From contig DATISY010000007.1 of the NCBI GenBank assembly GCA_035468285.1, positions 1 through 64,000 of the forward strand: DNA of 64,000 nt. Reading direction: 5' to 3'. The translations under genes were made by a program, and so were the position numbers. The notes under the pieces were generated by a model that made no database searches, had not been told where the DNA came from, and worked only from the letters and a program-made list of their open reading frames with translations. This document shows, piece by piece, positions 32,882 to 41,730 of this stretch; the stretch's first letter is position 1, and each line of letters opens with the position of its first letter. The DNA comes from PALSA-555 sp035468285 (GTDB lineage Bacteria; Actinomycetota; Acidimicrobiia; IMCC26256; PALSA-555).

Positions 32882-34048
32882 GTGGAAGTCGAGATCGGAA
32901 TCGGCAAGGCAGCCCGACGGGCCTACGGGTTCGACGAGATCGCCATCGTGCCCAGCCGACGCACCCGAGATCCCGAAGATGTCGACATCTCGTGGGAGAT
33001 CGACGCGTACCCGTTCCAGCTGCCGCTCATCGCGGCCGCGATGGACGGCGTCGTGTCCCCCCGCACGGCGATCGACATCGGCAAGCTCGGCGGACTGGCC
33101 TGCCTCAACCTCGAAGGGCTCTGGACCCGCTACGAGGACCCCGAGCCCCTGTTCGAGGAGATCGCCGAGCTTCCCGCCGAGAAGGCCACCCGACGCATGC
33201 AAGAGATCTACGCCGAGCCGATCCGCGAAGACCTCATCGAGGCCCGCATCCGCGAGATCAAGGCTGCCGGGGTCACCGCCTCGGCGTCGCTCACCCCCCA
33301 GCGCGTCGAGCAGTACGCCAAGCATGTCCTCGACGCCGAGCTCGACCTCCTCGTCATCCAAGGCACCGTCGTGTCCGCCGAGCACGTCTCCAAAGACGAA
33401 TCGCGCCAGCCCCTCAACCTGAAGAAGTTCATCCGCGAGTTCGACTTGCCCGTCATCGTCGGAGGCTGCGCCTCCTACTCCACCGCGCTGCACCTCATGC
33501 GCACCGGCGCAGTGGGGATCCTCGTCGGCGTCGGCCCCGGTCACGCCTGCACCAGCCGCGGGGTCCTCGGCATCGGTGTCCCCCAGGCCACCGCGATCGC
33601 CGACGCCGCCGGCGCCCGCATCCGCCACCTCGACGAGACTGGCGTGTACGTGCACGTCATCGCCGACGGTGGCATGCGCACCGGCGGTGACGTCGCCAAA
33701 GCAATCGCGTGCGGCGCCGACGCGGTGATGATCGGCTCGCCGCTCGCCCAAGCCTACGAAGCCCCCGGCCGCGGCTACCACTGGGGCATGGCCACTTTCC
33801 ATCCGACCTTGCCGCGCGGTGCTCGTGTCTACGCGGGTCGCAACGCGTCCCTCGCCGAGATCCTCATCGGGCCAGCCCACGAGAACGACGGCACCCTGAA
33901 CCTCTTCGGTGCTCTCCGCACCTCGATGGCCACCACCGGGTACGAGACGCTCAAGGAGTTCCAGAAGGCCGAGGTCATGGTCGCGCCCGCGCTCAAAACC
34001 GAAGGCAAGATCCTCCAACGCGAGCAGCACATCGGCATGGGCCGCTAA
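32882..34048 (+). CDS. guaB3: GuaB3 family IMP dehydrogenase-related protein
   Basis: A TIM-barrel protein of the IMPDH/GMP-reductase superfamily, 388 residues, without CBS domains. IGKAARRAYGFDEIAIVPSR, DISWEIDAYPFQLPLIAAAM and ADGGMRTGGDVAKAIACGAD match the actinobacterial GuaB3 type. The catalytic Cys loop reads GPGHACTSRGVLG. Recent work on this group assigns some members a GMP reductase role, but substrate cannot be decided here. GTG 32882 fits the family start; GTG 32870 is also open. guaA follows, and no full guaB is in the window. Confidence 0.9.
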   Translation: MEVEIGIGKAARRAYGFDEIAIVPSRRTRDPEDVDISWEIDAYPFQLPLIAAAMDGVVSPRTAIDIGKLGGLACLNLEGLWTRYEDPEPLFEEIAELPAEKATRRMQEIYAEPIREDLIEARIREIKAAGVTASASLTPQRVEQYAKHVLDAELDLLVIQGTVVSAEHVSKDESRQPLNLKKFIREFDLPVIVGGCASYSTALHLMRTGAVGILVGVGPGHACTSRGVLGIGVPQATAIADAAGARIRHLDETGVYVHVIADGGMRTGGDVAKAIACGADAVMIGSPLAQAYEAPGRGYHWGMATFHPTLPRGARVYAGRNASLAEILIGPAHENDGTLNLFGALRTSMATTGYETLKEFQKAEVMVAPALKTEGKILQREQHIGMGR

Positions 34049-34058
34049 GCCCAGGCTC

Positions 34059-35600
34059 TTGACGCCTCAGCACGACACCGTTCTCGTCGTCGACTTCGGA
34101 GCTCAATACGCCCAGCTGATCGCTCGGCGGGTCCGCGAGGCGCGGGTGTACTCCGAGATCGTCCCTCGCACCATGCCGCTCGACGAGATGCTGGCCAAGC
34201 GCCCACGCGGGATCATCTTCTCGGGCGGTCCCGCATCGGTGCACGTCGACGGCGCCCCGTCCATCGACGCGTCTGTGTACAAGGCCGGTGTGCCGATTCT
34301 CGGCATCTGCTACGGGGCCCAGCTCGCCGCGCTCCAGCTTGGCGGTCACGTGCAGCGCACCGGCGGCGGCGAATACGGGCGCACCCCCATGACACGGACC
34401 GAGGCCCCGTCGCTCCTCCTCAGCGACAGCCCCGGTGACCAGGTCGCCTGGATGAGCCACGGCGACGCGATCGCCGTTCCACCCGAGGGCGCCGTCGTCA
34501 CCGCAACGACCCCGGGCGCGCCGGTCGCTGCGTTCGAGGACCGCGACCACGCTCTGTTCGGCGTTCAGTTCCACCCTGAGGTCGTCCACACCGAACGCGG
34601 CCGCGAGGTGCTCCACGCCTTCCTGTTCGAGGTCTGCGGCTGCCGACCGACCTGGACCCACACCTCGATCATCGACGACGGCGTCACCGCGGTGCGGACC
34701 CAGGTCGGCGACGCCCGCGTCATCTGCGGCCTCTCCGGCGGTGTGGACTCCGCCGTCGCGGCCGCGCTCGTCCACAAGGCGATCGGCGACCAGCTGACCT
34801 GCGTCTTCGTTGACACCGGGCTGCTCCGCCTGGGAGAAGCCGACCAGGTCGAAGAGACGTTCCGGCGCCAGTTCCACGTCGACCTCGTGCACGTCAAGGC
34901 CGCCGACCGGTTCCTCGACGCCCTCAGCGACGTGTCCGATCCTGAGCAGAAGCGCAAGATCATCGGCGCGACGTTCATCCGCGTGTTCGAGGAAGTCGCC
35001 GCCGAGCTTTCCGACGCGGCGTACCTCGTCCAAGGCACCCTCTACCCCGACATCGTCGAATCGGGGGGTGCCGACAACGCCACGATCAAGTCGCACCACA
35101 ACGTCGGGGGGCTCCCCGACGACATGCGCTTCGAGCTCGTCGAGCCGTTGCGCAACCTGTTCAAGGACGAGGTGCGAGCCATCGGCGAAGAGCTCGGGCT
35201 CCCCGACGAGATCGTGTGGCGCCAGCCGTTCCCCGGTCCGGGCCTCGCGGTCCGCATCATCGGAGAGGTGACCCCGGACCGGCTCGAGACCCTTCGCCGG
35301 GCCGACCATGTCGTCACCGAAGAAGTCCGGCGCGCCGGCCTGTATCGTGAGCTCTGGCAGAGCTTCGCGGTGCTACCGGCGGTGCGGACCGTCGGAGTCA
35401 TGGGCGACGGTCGCACCTACGAGTACCCGATCGTGGTCCGGGCCGTGACCTCGGAGGATGCGATGACAGCGGACTGGGCTCGACTCCCACACGACGTGCT
35501 GGAGCGCATCGCGTCGCGGATCATCAACGAGGTTCCCGGCGTCAACCGCGTCGCGTACGACATCACCAGCAAGCCACCCGGCACCATCGAGTGGGAGTGA
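34059..35600 (+). CDS. guaA: GMP synthase (glutamine-hydrolysing)
   Basis: Aminates XMP to GMP. The glutaminase domain has C84 (GICYGAQ) with H172 and E174 (FHPEV). The synthetase domain has the PP-loop GLSGGVDSAV (224-233), and the dimerisation domain ends KPPGTIEWE. TTG 34059 gives 513 residues and the usual start, ten bases after guaB3. Class I aldolase follows closely. Confidence 0.97.
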   Translation: MTPQHDTVLVVDFGAQYAQLIARRVREARVYSEIVPRTMPLDEMLAKRPRGIIFSGGPASVHVDGAPSIDASVYKAGVPILGICYGAQLAALQLGGHVQRTGGGEYGRTPMTRTEAPSLLLSDSPGDQVAWMSHGDAIAVPPEGAVVTATTPGAPVAAFEDRDHALFGVQFHPEVVHTERGREVLHAFLFEVCGCRPTWTHTSIIDDGVTAVRTQVGDARVICGLSGGVDSAVAAALVHKAIGDQLTCVFVDTGLLRLGEADQVEETFRRQFHVDLVHVKAADRFLDALSDVSDPEQKRKIIGATFIRVFEEVAAELSDAAYLVQGTLYPDIVESGGADNATIKSHHNVGGLPDDMRFELVEPLRNLFKDEVRAIGEELGLPDEIVWRQPFPGPGLAVRIIGEVTPDRLETLRRADHVVTEEVRRAGLYRELWQSFAVLPAVRTVGVMGDGRTYEYPIVVRAVTSEDAMTADWARLPHDVLERIASRIINEVPGVNRVAYDITSKPPGTIEWE

Positions 35601-35605
35601 ACCCA

Positions 35606-36628
35606 ATGGACACCAACAGCCTCGAAGCGACCGCCCGCGCGCTCGTTGCCCCCGGCAAGGGGATCCTCGCCGCCGACGAGAGCACCGGCACCATCAAGAA
35701 GCGCTTCGACACGATCGGCGTCGACAACGTCGAGGAGAACCGGCAGGCCTACCGCGACCTCCTCTTCACCGCCGACGGCATCGGCGACTACATCAGCGGC
35801 GTCATCCTCTACGACGAGACCATCCGTCAGGTCGGCCTCGACGGCACCCCGTTCCCCACGGTGCTCGAGAGCCGAGGGGTGATCCCGGGCATCAAGGTCG
35901 ACACCGGCGCCAAGCCCCTCGCGCTCGCCGACGCCGGGGAGACCGTCACCGAAGGGCTCGACGGGCTCCGCGACCGGCTCGCCGAATACCGGTCACTCGG
36001 TGCTCGCTTCGCCAAGTGGCGCGCCACCTACCTCATCACCGACGCCCTCCCGTCGCAGTACGCGATCGACGTCAACGCCGACGCCCTCGCTCGGTACGCC
36101 GCGCTCTGCCAGGAGGCCGGAATCGTCCCCATCGTCGAGCCCGAAGTGATGATGGAAGGGAGCCATACCATCGACCGGTCCGCCGTGGTCAGCGCGGCCA
36201 CCCTCGAGGCCCTCTACCACGCCCTCTACGAGCAGCGCCTCCATCTTCCCGGGACGCTCCTCAAGCCCAACATGGTCCTGTCGGGCTACGACGCATCCGT
36301 GCAGGCGTCGGTGGACGACGTCGCCGACCAGACCCTCGAGGTCTTCTCCGCCCATGTACCCGGGGCGGTGCCCGGCATCGTGTTCTTGTCCGGCGGCCAG
36401 ACCGACGAGGACGCCACCGCGCACCTGGACGCGATGAACAAGCGCGGCCCGCATCCGTGGGAGCTCAGCTTCTCGTACGGCCGCGCCCTCCAAGCGGCGG
36501 CGCTGCAGGCATGGCGGGGCGACCCGGCCAATCGGCGCGCCGCCCAGGCCGCGTTCCTCCACCGGGCCAAGTTCAACAGCTTGGCCCGCTCCGGGAAGTA
36601 CTCGCCCGACATGGAGCAGGCGGCCTAA
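35606..36628 (+). CDS. Class I fructose-bisphosphate aldolase
   Basis: Cleaves fructose-1,6-bisphosphate through a Schiff base. It follows the eukaryotic-type pattern closely: VAPGKGILAADESTG near residues 14-28, FAKWRA (K137) and the Schiff-base Lys K220 in GTLLKPNMVLSG. The C-terminal Tyr of animal enzymes is absent (it ends DMEQAA). It has 340 residues from ATG 35606, eight bases after gggag. Most actinobacteria use the unrelated class II enzyme. Confidence 0.95.
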   Translation: MDTNSLEATARALVAPGKGILAADESTGTIKKRFDTIGVDNVEENRQAYRDLLFTADGIGDYISGVILYDETIRQVGLDGTPFPTVLESRGVIPGIKVDTGAKPLALADAGETVTEGLDGLRDRLAEYRSLGARFAKWRATYLITDALPSQYAIDVNADALARYAALCQEAGIVPIVEPEVMMEGSHTIDRSAVVSAATLEALYHALYEQRLHLPGTLLKPNMVLSGYDASVQASVDDVADQTLEVFSAHVPGAVPGIVFLSGGQTDEDATAHLDAMNKRGPHPWELSFSYGRALQAAALQAWRGDPANRRAAQAAFLHRAKFNSLARSGKYSPDMEQAA

Positions 36629-36648
36629 CCCCGCCCGGCACGCCGGTC

Positions 36649-37086
36649 GTGCGGGCACTCGTCCAGCGCGTCACGGAGGCCCGAGTCCGCGTCGATGGTG
36701 CCGTCATCGGCGAGATCGGCGTCGGGCTCTGTGTGTTCGTCGGCGTCACCCATGACGACGATGCCGCCCGCGCGCACCGGCTCGCCCAAAAGGTCTGGCA
36801 GCTCCGCGTCTTCACCGACGACGCCGGGGTGATGAACCGGTCCCTCGCCGAGACCACGGGCGCCACCCTCGTCGTCAGCCAGTTCACGCTCTACGGCGAC
36901 ACGGCCCGGGGGCGCCGGCCGTCCTGGAGCGCAGCGGCGCCTCCCGCCGACGCCGAGCCACTCGTGACCGCGTTCACCGACGCGCTCCGCGCGCTCGGCG
37001 GGACCGTCGCCACCGGCCGGTTCGGTGCCGACATGGCCGTCGAGCTCACCAATGACGGGCCGGTCACCCTGCTCCTCGAGGTTTGA
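36649..37086 (+). CDS. dtd: D-aminoacyl-tRNA deacylase
   Basis: Removes D-amino acids (and Gly from tRNA-Ala) from mischarged tRNA. MRALVQRVTEARVRVDGAVI, the signature SQFTLYGD and the C-terminal cross-subunit motif NDGPVTLLLEV are present. 145 residues from GTG 36649. It fills the gap between the aldolase and the helicase gene. Confidence 0.95.
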   Translation: MRALVQRVTEARVRVDGAVIGEIGVGLCVFVGVTHDDDAARAHRLAQKVWQLRVFTDDAGVMNRSLAETTGATLVVSQFTLYGDTARGRRPSWSAAAPPADAEPLVTAFTDALRALGGTVATGRFGADMAVELTNDGPVTLLLEV

Positions 37087-37150
37087 CTGACACCCCGTCC
37101 GACACCGCGCCGTGCCCGAACACGTGTACGGGGCGGCCCGGGTCCGCCAG

Positions 37151-37156
37151 TACCAT
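37151..37156 (+). promoter_or_regulatory. -10 element of the helicase gene
   Basis: TACCAT ends nine bases before ATG 37166. The spacing suggests a leaderless transcript. Confidence 0.45.
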
Positions 37157-37165
37157 GGTTCGGTC

Positions 37166-39514
37166 ATGACTTCCGTTCCTGCCGCATCCGCACCGGCGGA
37201 GGAACGGGACCGAGTCGAGCAGCTCCTCGCCGGCCTCAACCCGGTCCAACGCGAAGCGACCGCCGCGCCCGACGGGCCGCTGCTCATCGTGGCCGGTGCC
37301 GGCTCGGGCAAGACCCGCGTCCTCACGCACCGGATCGCCTATCTGATCGCCACCGGGCGGGTCTCGCCGTTCAACCTCCTCGCCATCACCTTCACCAACA
37401 AGGCCGCGGGGGAGATGAAGCAACGGGTCGCGACACTCGTCGGTCCCGTCGCGCACCGCATGTGGGTCTCGACCTTCCACTCGGCGTGCGCCCGGATCCT
37501 GCGTCGCGAGGCCACCCGCGTCGGGCTCCGCTCCTCGTTCACCATCTACGACCAGTCCGACGCGGTGCGCCTCACCGACTACGTGCGACGCGACCTCAAC
37601 CTGGATCCGAAGCGGTTCCCGCCCCGCCAGCTCCACGCCCGGATCTCGGCGTTGAAGAACGACCTGGTCGGCCCGGCCGAAGCGGTGGCCGCGGCGGCCT
37701 CCAAGCCCGAGCAGCGCTACGCCGAGGTGTACGTCGAGTACCAGCGGCGCCTGCTCGAGGCGTCCGCCGTCGACTTCGACGACCTCCTGCTCCTCGCCGT
37801 GCGCCTGTTCCAGGATCACCCCGACGCGCTCAAGCGATGGCAGCACCGGTTCGCGCACGTCCTCGTCGACGAGTTCCAAGACACCAACGCCGCACAGTGG
37901 GAGCTCGTCCGGCTCCTCACGTCCGAATCCCGCAACGTGATGGTGGTCGGCGACCACGACCAGGCCGTCTACGGGTTCCGGGGCGCGGACTACCGGAACC
38001 TGGTCCGGTTCGAGGAGACGTTCCCCGACGCCACCGTGATCGTCCTCGAGCAGAACTACCGGTCGACGCAGGCCATCCTCGACGCCGCCAACGCGGTCAT
38101 CGCCAACAACGCCGCCCGGCGACCCAAGCACCTGTGGACCGAGCAGATCGGCGGTGAGCTCCTCACCCAGTATCAGGCCGAGGACGAGCACGACGAAGCG
38201 ATCTTCTGCGCCCACGAGGTGATGCGCCTCACCGACACCGATGGCTACCGGTTCCGTGACCTGGCGGTCTTCTACCGGACGAACGCGCAGAGCCGCGTCA
38301 TCGAGGAGATGTTCGTCCGGGCTGGGATCCCATACCGGGTGGTCGGCGGCGTCCGCTTCTACGACCGCCGTGAGATCAAGGACACGCTCTCGTATCTCCG
38401 GGCGATCGTGAACCCCGACGACGAAGTCTCGTGGAAGCGGATCGTCAACGTCCCGAAACGGGGCGTCGGTGACACGTCCGTCGCGAAGGTCGATGCCTAC
38501 GCCCGCGCATCCGGGATCACCTTCCGTGATGCGCTCCGCGAGGCCGCCATCGCCGGTGTCACCGGTCGCGCCCTCGGGGGCATCGACGACCTGTTGACGC
38601 TCGTCGGGCTGTTCGAACGGGCTGCCGAGGACGGCGTGGCCCGCACCATCGAATCGATCCTCGAACACTCCGGCTACCTCGCGGAGCTCGAGGCCGAACG
38701 GTCCATCGAGGCGCAGGGCCGGATCGAGAACCTCCAAGAGCTCATCGGCGTCGGCCGCGAGTTCGACGCCGCGCTCGACGCCGGTGACCTCACCGGGCTG
38801 CCGGCCATCGCAGGGGTGGGCAGCACCGCCGAAGGTGGCGGTTCCACCGACGCCGCCGTGATCGTCCCGACCGGGCTGGACCGGATCCAGGCGTTCCTCG
38901 AGGCCGTCTCCCTCGTCACCGACCTCGACACCGAGGACGGTGACGGCGAGGACCACAGTGCGGTCACCCTCATGACCCTCCACGCCGCGAAGGGCCTCGA
39001 GTACCCCGTCGTGTTCATCGCCGGCATGGAAGACGGCGTCTTCCCGCACCTGCGCAGCCTCGGCGATCCCGACGCGCTCGAGGAGGAACGACGCCTCTGC
39101 TACGTCGGGATCACCCGCGCCCGGGAGCGGCTCTACCTCTGCCACGCCTGGCGGCGCACCCTGTACGGGATGACGGACTACTACTCGCCGAGCCGGTTTC
39201 TCGCCGAGATCCCCGAAGAGCTCGTGCACCGCATCGGCGAGGAGCGCGCCCGAGGCGGCGGCGTCAGCGCCCACCGGGAGGCCGTCGTCGACGCTGCGCT
39301 GCAGCGCGCCGCCCCCGCGGCGGGTGGCGCGAGCGGCGCCCAGCATCTCGGGATCAAGATCGGTGACGACGTGGTCCACGACACCTTCGGGGAAGGCGTC
39401 GTGATCGACCTCGAGGGGCGCGGCGACTCGATCGAAGCGGTCGTGCAGTTCCGCGACGTCGGGGAGAAGCGCCTCCTGCTCGCCTGGGCGCCGCTGCGCC
39501 GCGCCGACACGTAG
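37166..39514 (+). CDS. pcrA: ATP-dependent DNA helicase, UvrD/PcrA type
   Basis: Superfamily 1A 3'-5' helicase for nucleotide-excision repair and removal of RNA polymerase or RecA. Walker A lies at 43-50 (GAGSGKT), with TFTNKAAGEMKQRV, DEFQDTN, the VVGDHDQAVYGFRGAD motif and LMTLHAAKGLEYPVVFIAG. The C-terminal Tudor-like segment (DTFGEGVVIDLEG) that binds RNA polymerase is present. It has 782 residues; ATG 37166 is chosen over an earlier in-frame start because of the promoter box. Confidence 0.96.
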   Translation: MTSVPAASAPAEERDRVEQLLAGLNPVQREATAAPDGPLLIVAGAGSGKTRVLTHRIAYLIATGRVSPFNLLAITFTNKAAGEMKQRVATLVGPVAHRMWVSTFHSACARILRREATRVGLRSSFTIYDQSDAVRLTDYVRRDLNLDPKRFPPRQLHARISALKNDLVGPAEAVAAAASKPEQRYAEVYVEYQRRLLEASAVDFDDLLLLAVRLFQDHPDALKRWQHRFAHVLVDEFQDTNAAQWELVRLLTSESRNVMVVGDHDQAVYGFRGADYRNLVRFEETFPDATVIVLEQNYRSTQAILDAANAVIANNAARRPKHLWTEQIGGELLTQYQAEDEHDEAIFCAHEVMRLTDTDGYRFRDLAVFYRTNAQSRVIEEMFVRAGIPYRVVGGVRFYDRREIKDTLSYLRAIVNPDDEVSWKRIVNVPKRGVGDTSVAKVDAYARASGITFRDALREAAIAGVTGRALGGIDDLLTLVGLFERAAEDGVARTIESILEHSGYLAELEAERSIEAQGRIENLQELIGVGREFDAALDAGDLTGLPAIAGVGSTAEGGGSTDAAVIVPTGLDRIQAFLEAVSLVTDLDTEDGDGEDHSAVTLMTLHAAKGLEYPVVFIAGMEDGVFPHLRSLGDPDALEEERRLCYVGITRARERLYLCHAWRRTLYGMTDYYSPSRFLAEIPEELVHRIGEERARGGGVSAHREAVVDAALQRAAPAAGGASGAQHLGIKIGDDVVHDTFGEGVVIDLEGRGDSIEAVVQFRDVGEKRLLLAWAPLRRADT

Positions 39515-39550
39515 CGCACGACGACGTCCGTCGCCCGGGCGCACCCGGCG

Positions 39551-40000
39551 TCAGCGGGGCAGGGGCTGCGGTGCGGGGTCCACGTGACGAAAGTCCACGA
39601 TCACGCCGCCCTGCTGGCTACCGACCTTCGGGAACTGCAGCGCGTACCGGTCCAGCTGGCGGGCCGTGAGGAGCCGGTCGTGGCAGTCGAAGTAGCCGCG
39701 GCTCAGGTTCCGCCACGCCACCGTGCACGACGGTGAGCCCGGGATCCGGGCCACCAGCGCAACGAGGTGGCCCGCCTCCACGTCGAGCCAGAAGCCGGTG
39801 CCGCCGAACGGGTGCGCGAAGTACAGCCGGGGCCCCTGGTCCAGCGTGCTGCGCAGATCGCTCTCCAACCCGATGTAGACGGGCTTGGGGGTCGGGGTTC
39901 CCTGCGCCCCGCCCGTCGCGAAGTACAACAAGGCCCCCACCAGGAGCGCGGCGAGCACCACGAACGAGCCGGTCACGAGCAGCAGACGCCGGTCCGACAT
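39551..40000 (-). CDS. Membrane-anchored protein, possible degenerate Rieske fold
   Basis: 149 residues. One transmembrane helix (about 6-29) is followed by an outside domain. The segments SCTVAW (C92), GYFDCHD (C106, H107) and the Pro-rich end DPAPQPLP recall Rieske proteins. The first cluster loop lacks the C-x-H ligands, so a 2Fe-2S cluster is unlikely. This assignment is tentative. It converges on pcrA. It is not part of a visible respiratory operon. Confidence 0.55.
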   Translation of the reverse strand: MSDRRLLLVTGSFVVLAALLVGALLYFATGGAQGTPTPKPVYIGLESDLRSTLDQGPRLYFAHPFGGTGFWLDVEAGHLVALVARIPGSPSCTVAWRNLSRGYFDCHDRLLTARQLDRYALQFPKVGSQQGGVIVDFRHVDPAPQPLPR

Positions 40001-40059
40001 TGCGGGGGGCACGGCCCTTTGGTACCTGGGTTGGCTGGCCGGGTCCAGTCGGGGCTGCA

Positions 40060-40065
40060 TACGCT
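40060..40065 (+). promoter_or_regulatory. Possible -10 element before the B12-binding gene
   Basis: TACGCT lies about 50 bases before ATG 40115. Confidence 0.3.
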
Positions 40066-40114
40066 GGCGCCCCACCCGCCGAGGACCGGCGAGGGACCAC
40101 CGAGGTGTCAGCCC

Positions 40115-40531
40115 ATGCAGCGGCGCTACCGCGTCATCATCGCCAAACCCGGCCTCGACGGTCACGATCGCGGTGCGAAAGTGATCGCACGGGCGCTGCG
40201 CGACGCCGGGTTCGAGGTCATCTACACCGGCCTGTTCCAGACCCCTGACCAGGTGGCCGAGACCTGCCTGCAAGAAGACGCCGACGCGGTCGGACTCTCC
40301 GTGCTGTCCGGCGCCCATCTGACCCTCTTCCCCAAAGTCGTGAGCCTGCTGCGCGACCGGGGCCGTGACGATGTGCTGGTGTTCGGGGGCGGGATCATCC
40401 CCGGCGACGACGCCACGGCGCTCGAAGCGGCCGGCGTGGCTCGGCTGTTCACGCCGGGCGCCCCGCTCGAGGAGATCACGAGCTGGCTGGAGCAGGCGCT
40501 CGACGCTCGGGAGTCGCGGGTGGCCCCCTAG
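40115..40531 (+). CDS. Methylmalonyl-CoA mutase-type B12-binding subunit
   Basis: 138 residues, a complete cobalamin-binding domain with the DxHxxG lower-ligand motif (GLDGHDRGAK), the SxL segment GLSVLSGAH and the GG loop VFGGGIIPGDD. It matches the small/C-terminal domain of methylmalonyl-CoA mutase and relatives. The catalytic barrel subunit is not in the window, so it must act with a protein encoded elsewhere. Mutase makes succinyl-CoA, the substrate of the sucCD product just downstream. Confidence 0.93.
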   Translation: MQRRYRVIIAKPGLDGHDRGAKVIARALRDAGFEVIYTGLFQTPDQVAETCLQEDADAVGLSVLSGAHLTLFPKVVSLLRDRGRDDVLVFGGGIIPGDDATALEAAGVARLFTPGAPLEEITSWLEQALDARESRVAP

Positions 40532-40574
40532 GCCGAGCAGCGACCACACCGAATCCTTCTCGATCAGGAGCCGC

Positions 40575-41723
40575 ATGGATCTCTTCGAATACCAAGGCAA
40601 ACAGCTCTTCGCGCGCTACGACATCCGCGTCTCTCCGGGCGCGGCGGCCCTCACTGTGGACGAGGCCGTCGCGGAGGCGGATCAGATCGGCTACCCAGTC
40701 GTCGTCAAGGCCCAGGTCCACGTCGGCGGGCGCGGCAAGGCCGGTGGGATCAAGCTCGCGGCGACGCCGGACGAGTGCCGCCGCCACGCCCAGGCCATCC
40801 TCGGCATGGACATCAAGGGCCACCGTGTCGAGCTGGTCTGGATCGAGCAGGCGAGCGACATCGCCCGCGAGTACTACGCCTCGTTCACCCTCGACCGGTC
40901 CGCGAAGACGCACCTCGGGATGCTCTCGGCGCAGGGCGGCGTGGAGATCGAAGAGGTCGCGGTGACGAACCCCGACGCCATCGCCCGCATCCACATCAAC
41001 CCCGTGGACGGGCTGACCGCCAGCCAGTGCCAGGAGTGGGTCAACGCCGCCGGGCTGGACGACGACGCCCGAGCCGGGACGATCGACATCCTCACCAAGC
41101 TCTATCGCTGCTACGAGGACGCCGACGCCGACCTCGTCGAGATCAACCCGCTGATCCTGACGACCGACGGAGTTGTCCGAGCCCTCGACGCCAAGGTGAC
41201 GCTCGACGCCAACTCGGTGTTCCGCCACCCCGAGTACAAGGAGTACGAGGCCACCCAGCCGCGCGACGCCCGCGAGGAGGAGGCCTACGGCAAGGGCCTC
41301 CAGTACGTTGGGCTCGACGGTACCGTCGGCGTCATCGCCAACGGTGCCGGCCTCGCGATGAGCACCGTCGATGTCGTCAACGAGGTCGGCGGCAAGCCGG
41401 CGAACTTCCTCGACATCGGGGGTGGCGCCAACGCCGACGTGATGGCGGGCGCCCTCGAGGTCATCAACCACGACCCGAAGGTGAAGTCGATCTTCATCAA
41501 CATCTTCGGTGGCATCACCAAGGGTGAAGAAGTCGCCAACGGCATCGTCCAGGCCCTCGAGCGCGTCGCGATCGATTCGCCGATCGTGATCCGCCTCGAC
41601 GGCACCAACGCGGACGAAGGCCGGCGGATCCTCGAACCCCACCTCTCGGACAAGTTTCGGCTCGAACCGACCATGCTGGACGCGGCGCGCGCCGCGGTCG
41701 AGCTCGCCCGCGACGCAAGGTGA
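40575..41723 (+). CDS. sucC: Succinyl-CoA synthetase beta subunit
   Basis: ADP- or GDP-forming TCA-cycle enzyme. The ATP-grasp half begins MDLFEYQGKQLFARYDIRV and contains KAQVHVGGRGKAGG; the C-terminal half has IFINIFGGITKGEEVANG. 382 residues, ATG 40575, Shine-Dalgarno caggag. sucD follows seven bases later. Confidence 0.98.
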   Translation: MDLFEYQGKQLFARYDIRVSPGAAALTVDEAVAEADQIGYPVVVKAQVHVGGRGKAGGIKLAATPDECRRHAQAILGMDIKGHRVELVWIEQASDIAREYYASFTLDRSAKTHLGMLSAQGGVEIEEVAVTNPDAIARIHINPVDGLTASQCQEWVNAAGLDDDARAGTIDILTKLYRCYEDADADLVEINPLILTTDGVVRALDAKVTLDANSVFRHPEYKEYEATQPRDAREEEAYGKGLQYVGLDGTVGVIANGAGLAMSTVDVVNEVGGKPANFLDIGGGANADVMAGALEVINHDPKVKSIFINIFGGITKGEEVANGIVQALERVAIDSPIVIRLDGTNADEGRRILEPHLSDKFRLEPTMLDAARAAVELARDAR

Positions 41724-41730
41724 ACGACCA

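Noticed and set aside
39515..39550. CGCCCGGGCG palindrome between the convergent pcrA and Rieske-like genes
   Set aside because: A ten-base self-complementary site with no loop is expected by chance at this GC and does not form a terminator hairpin.
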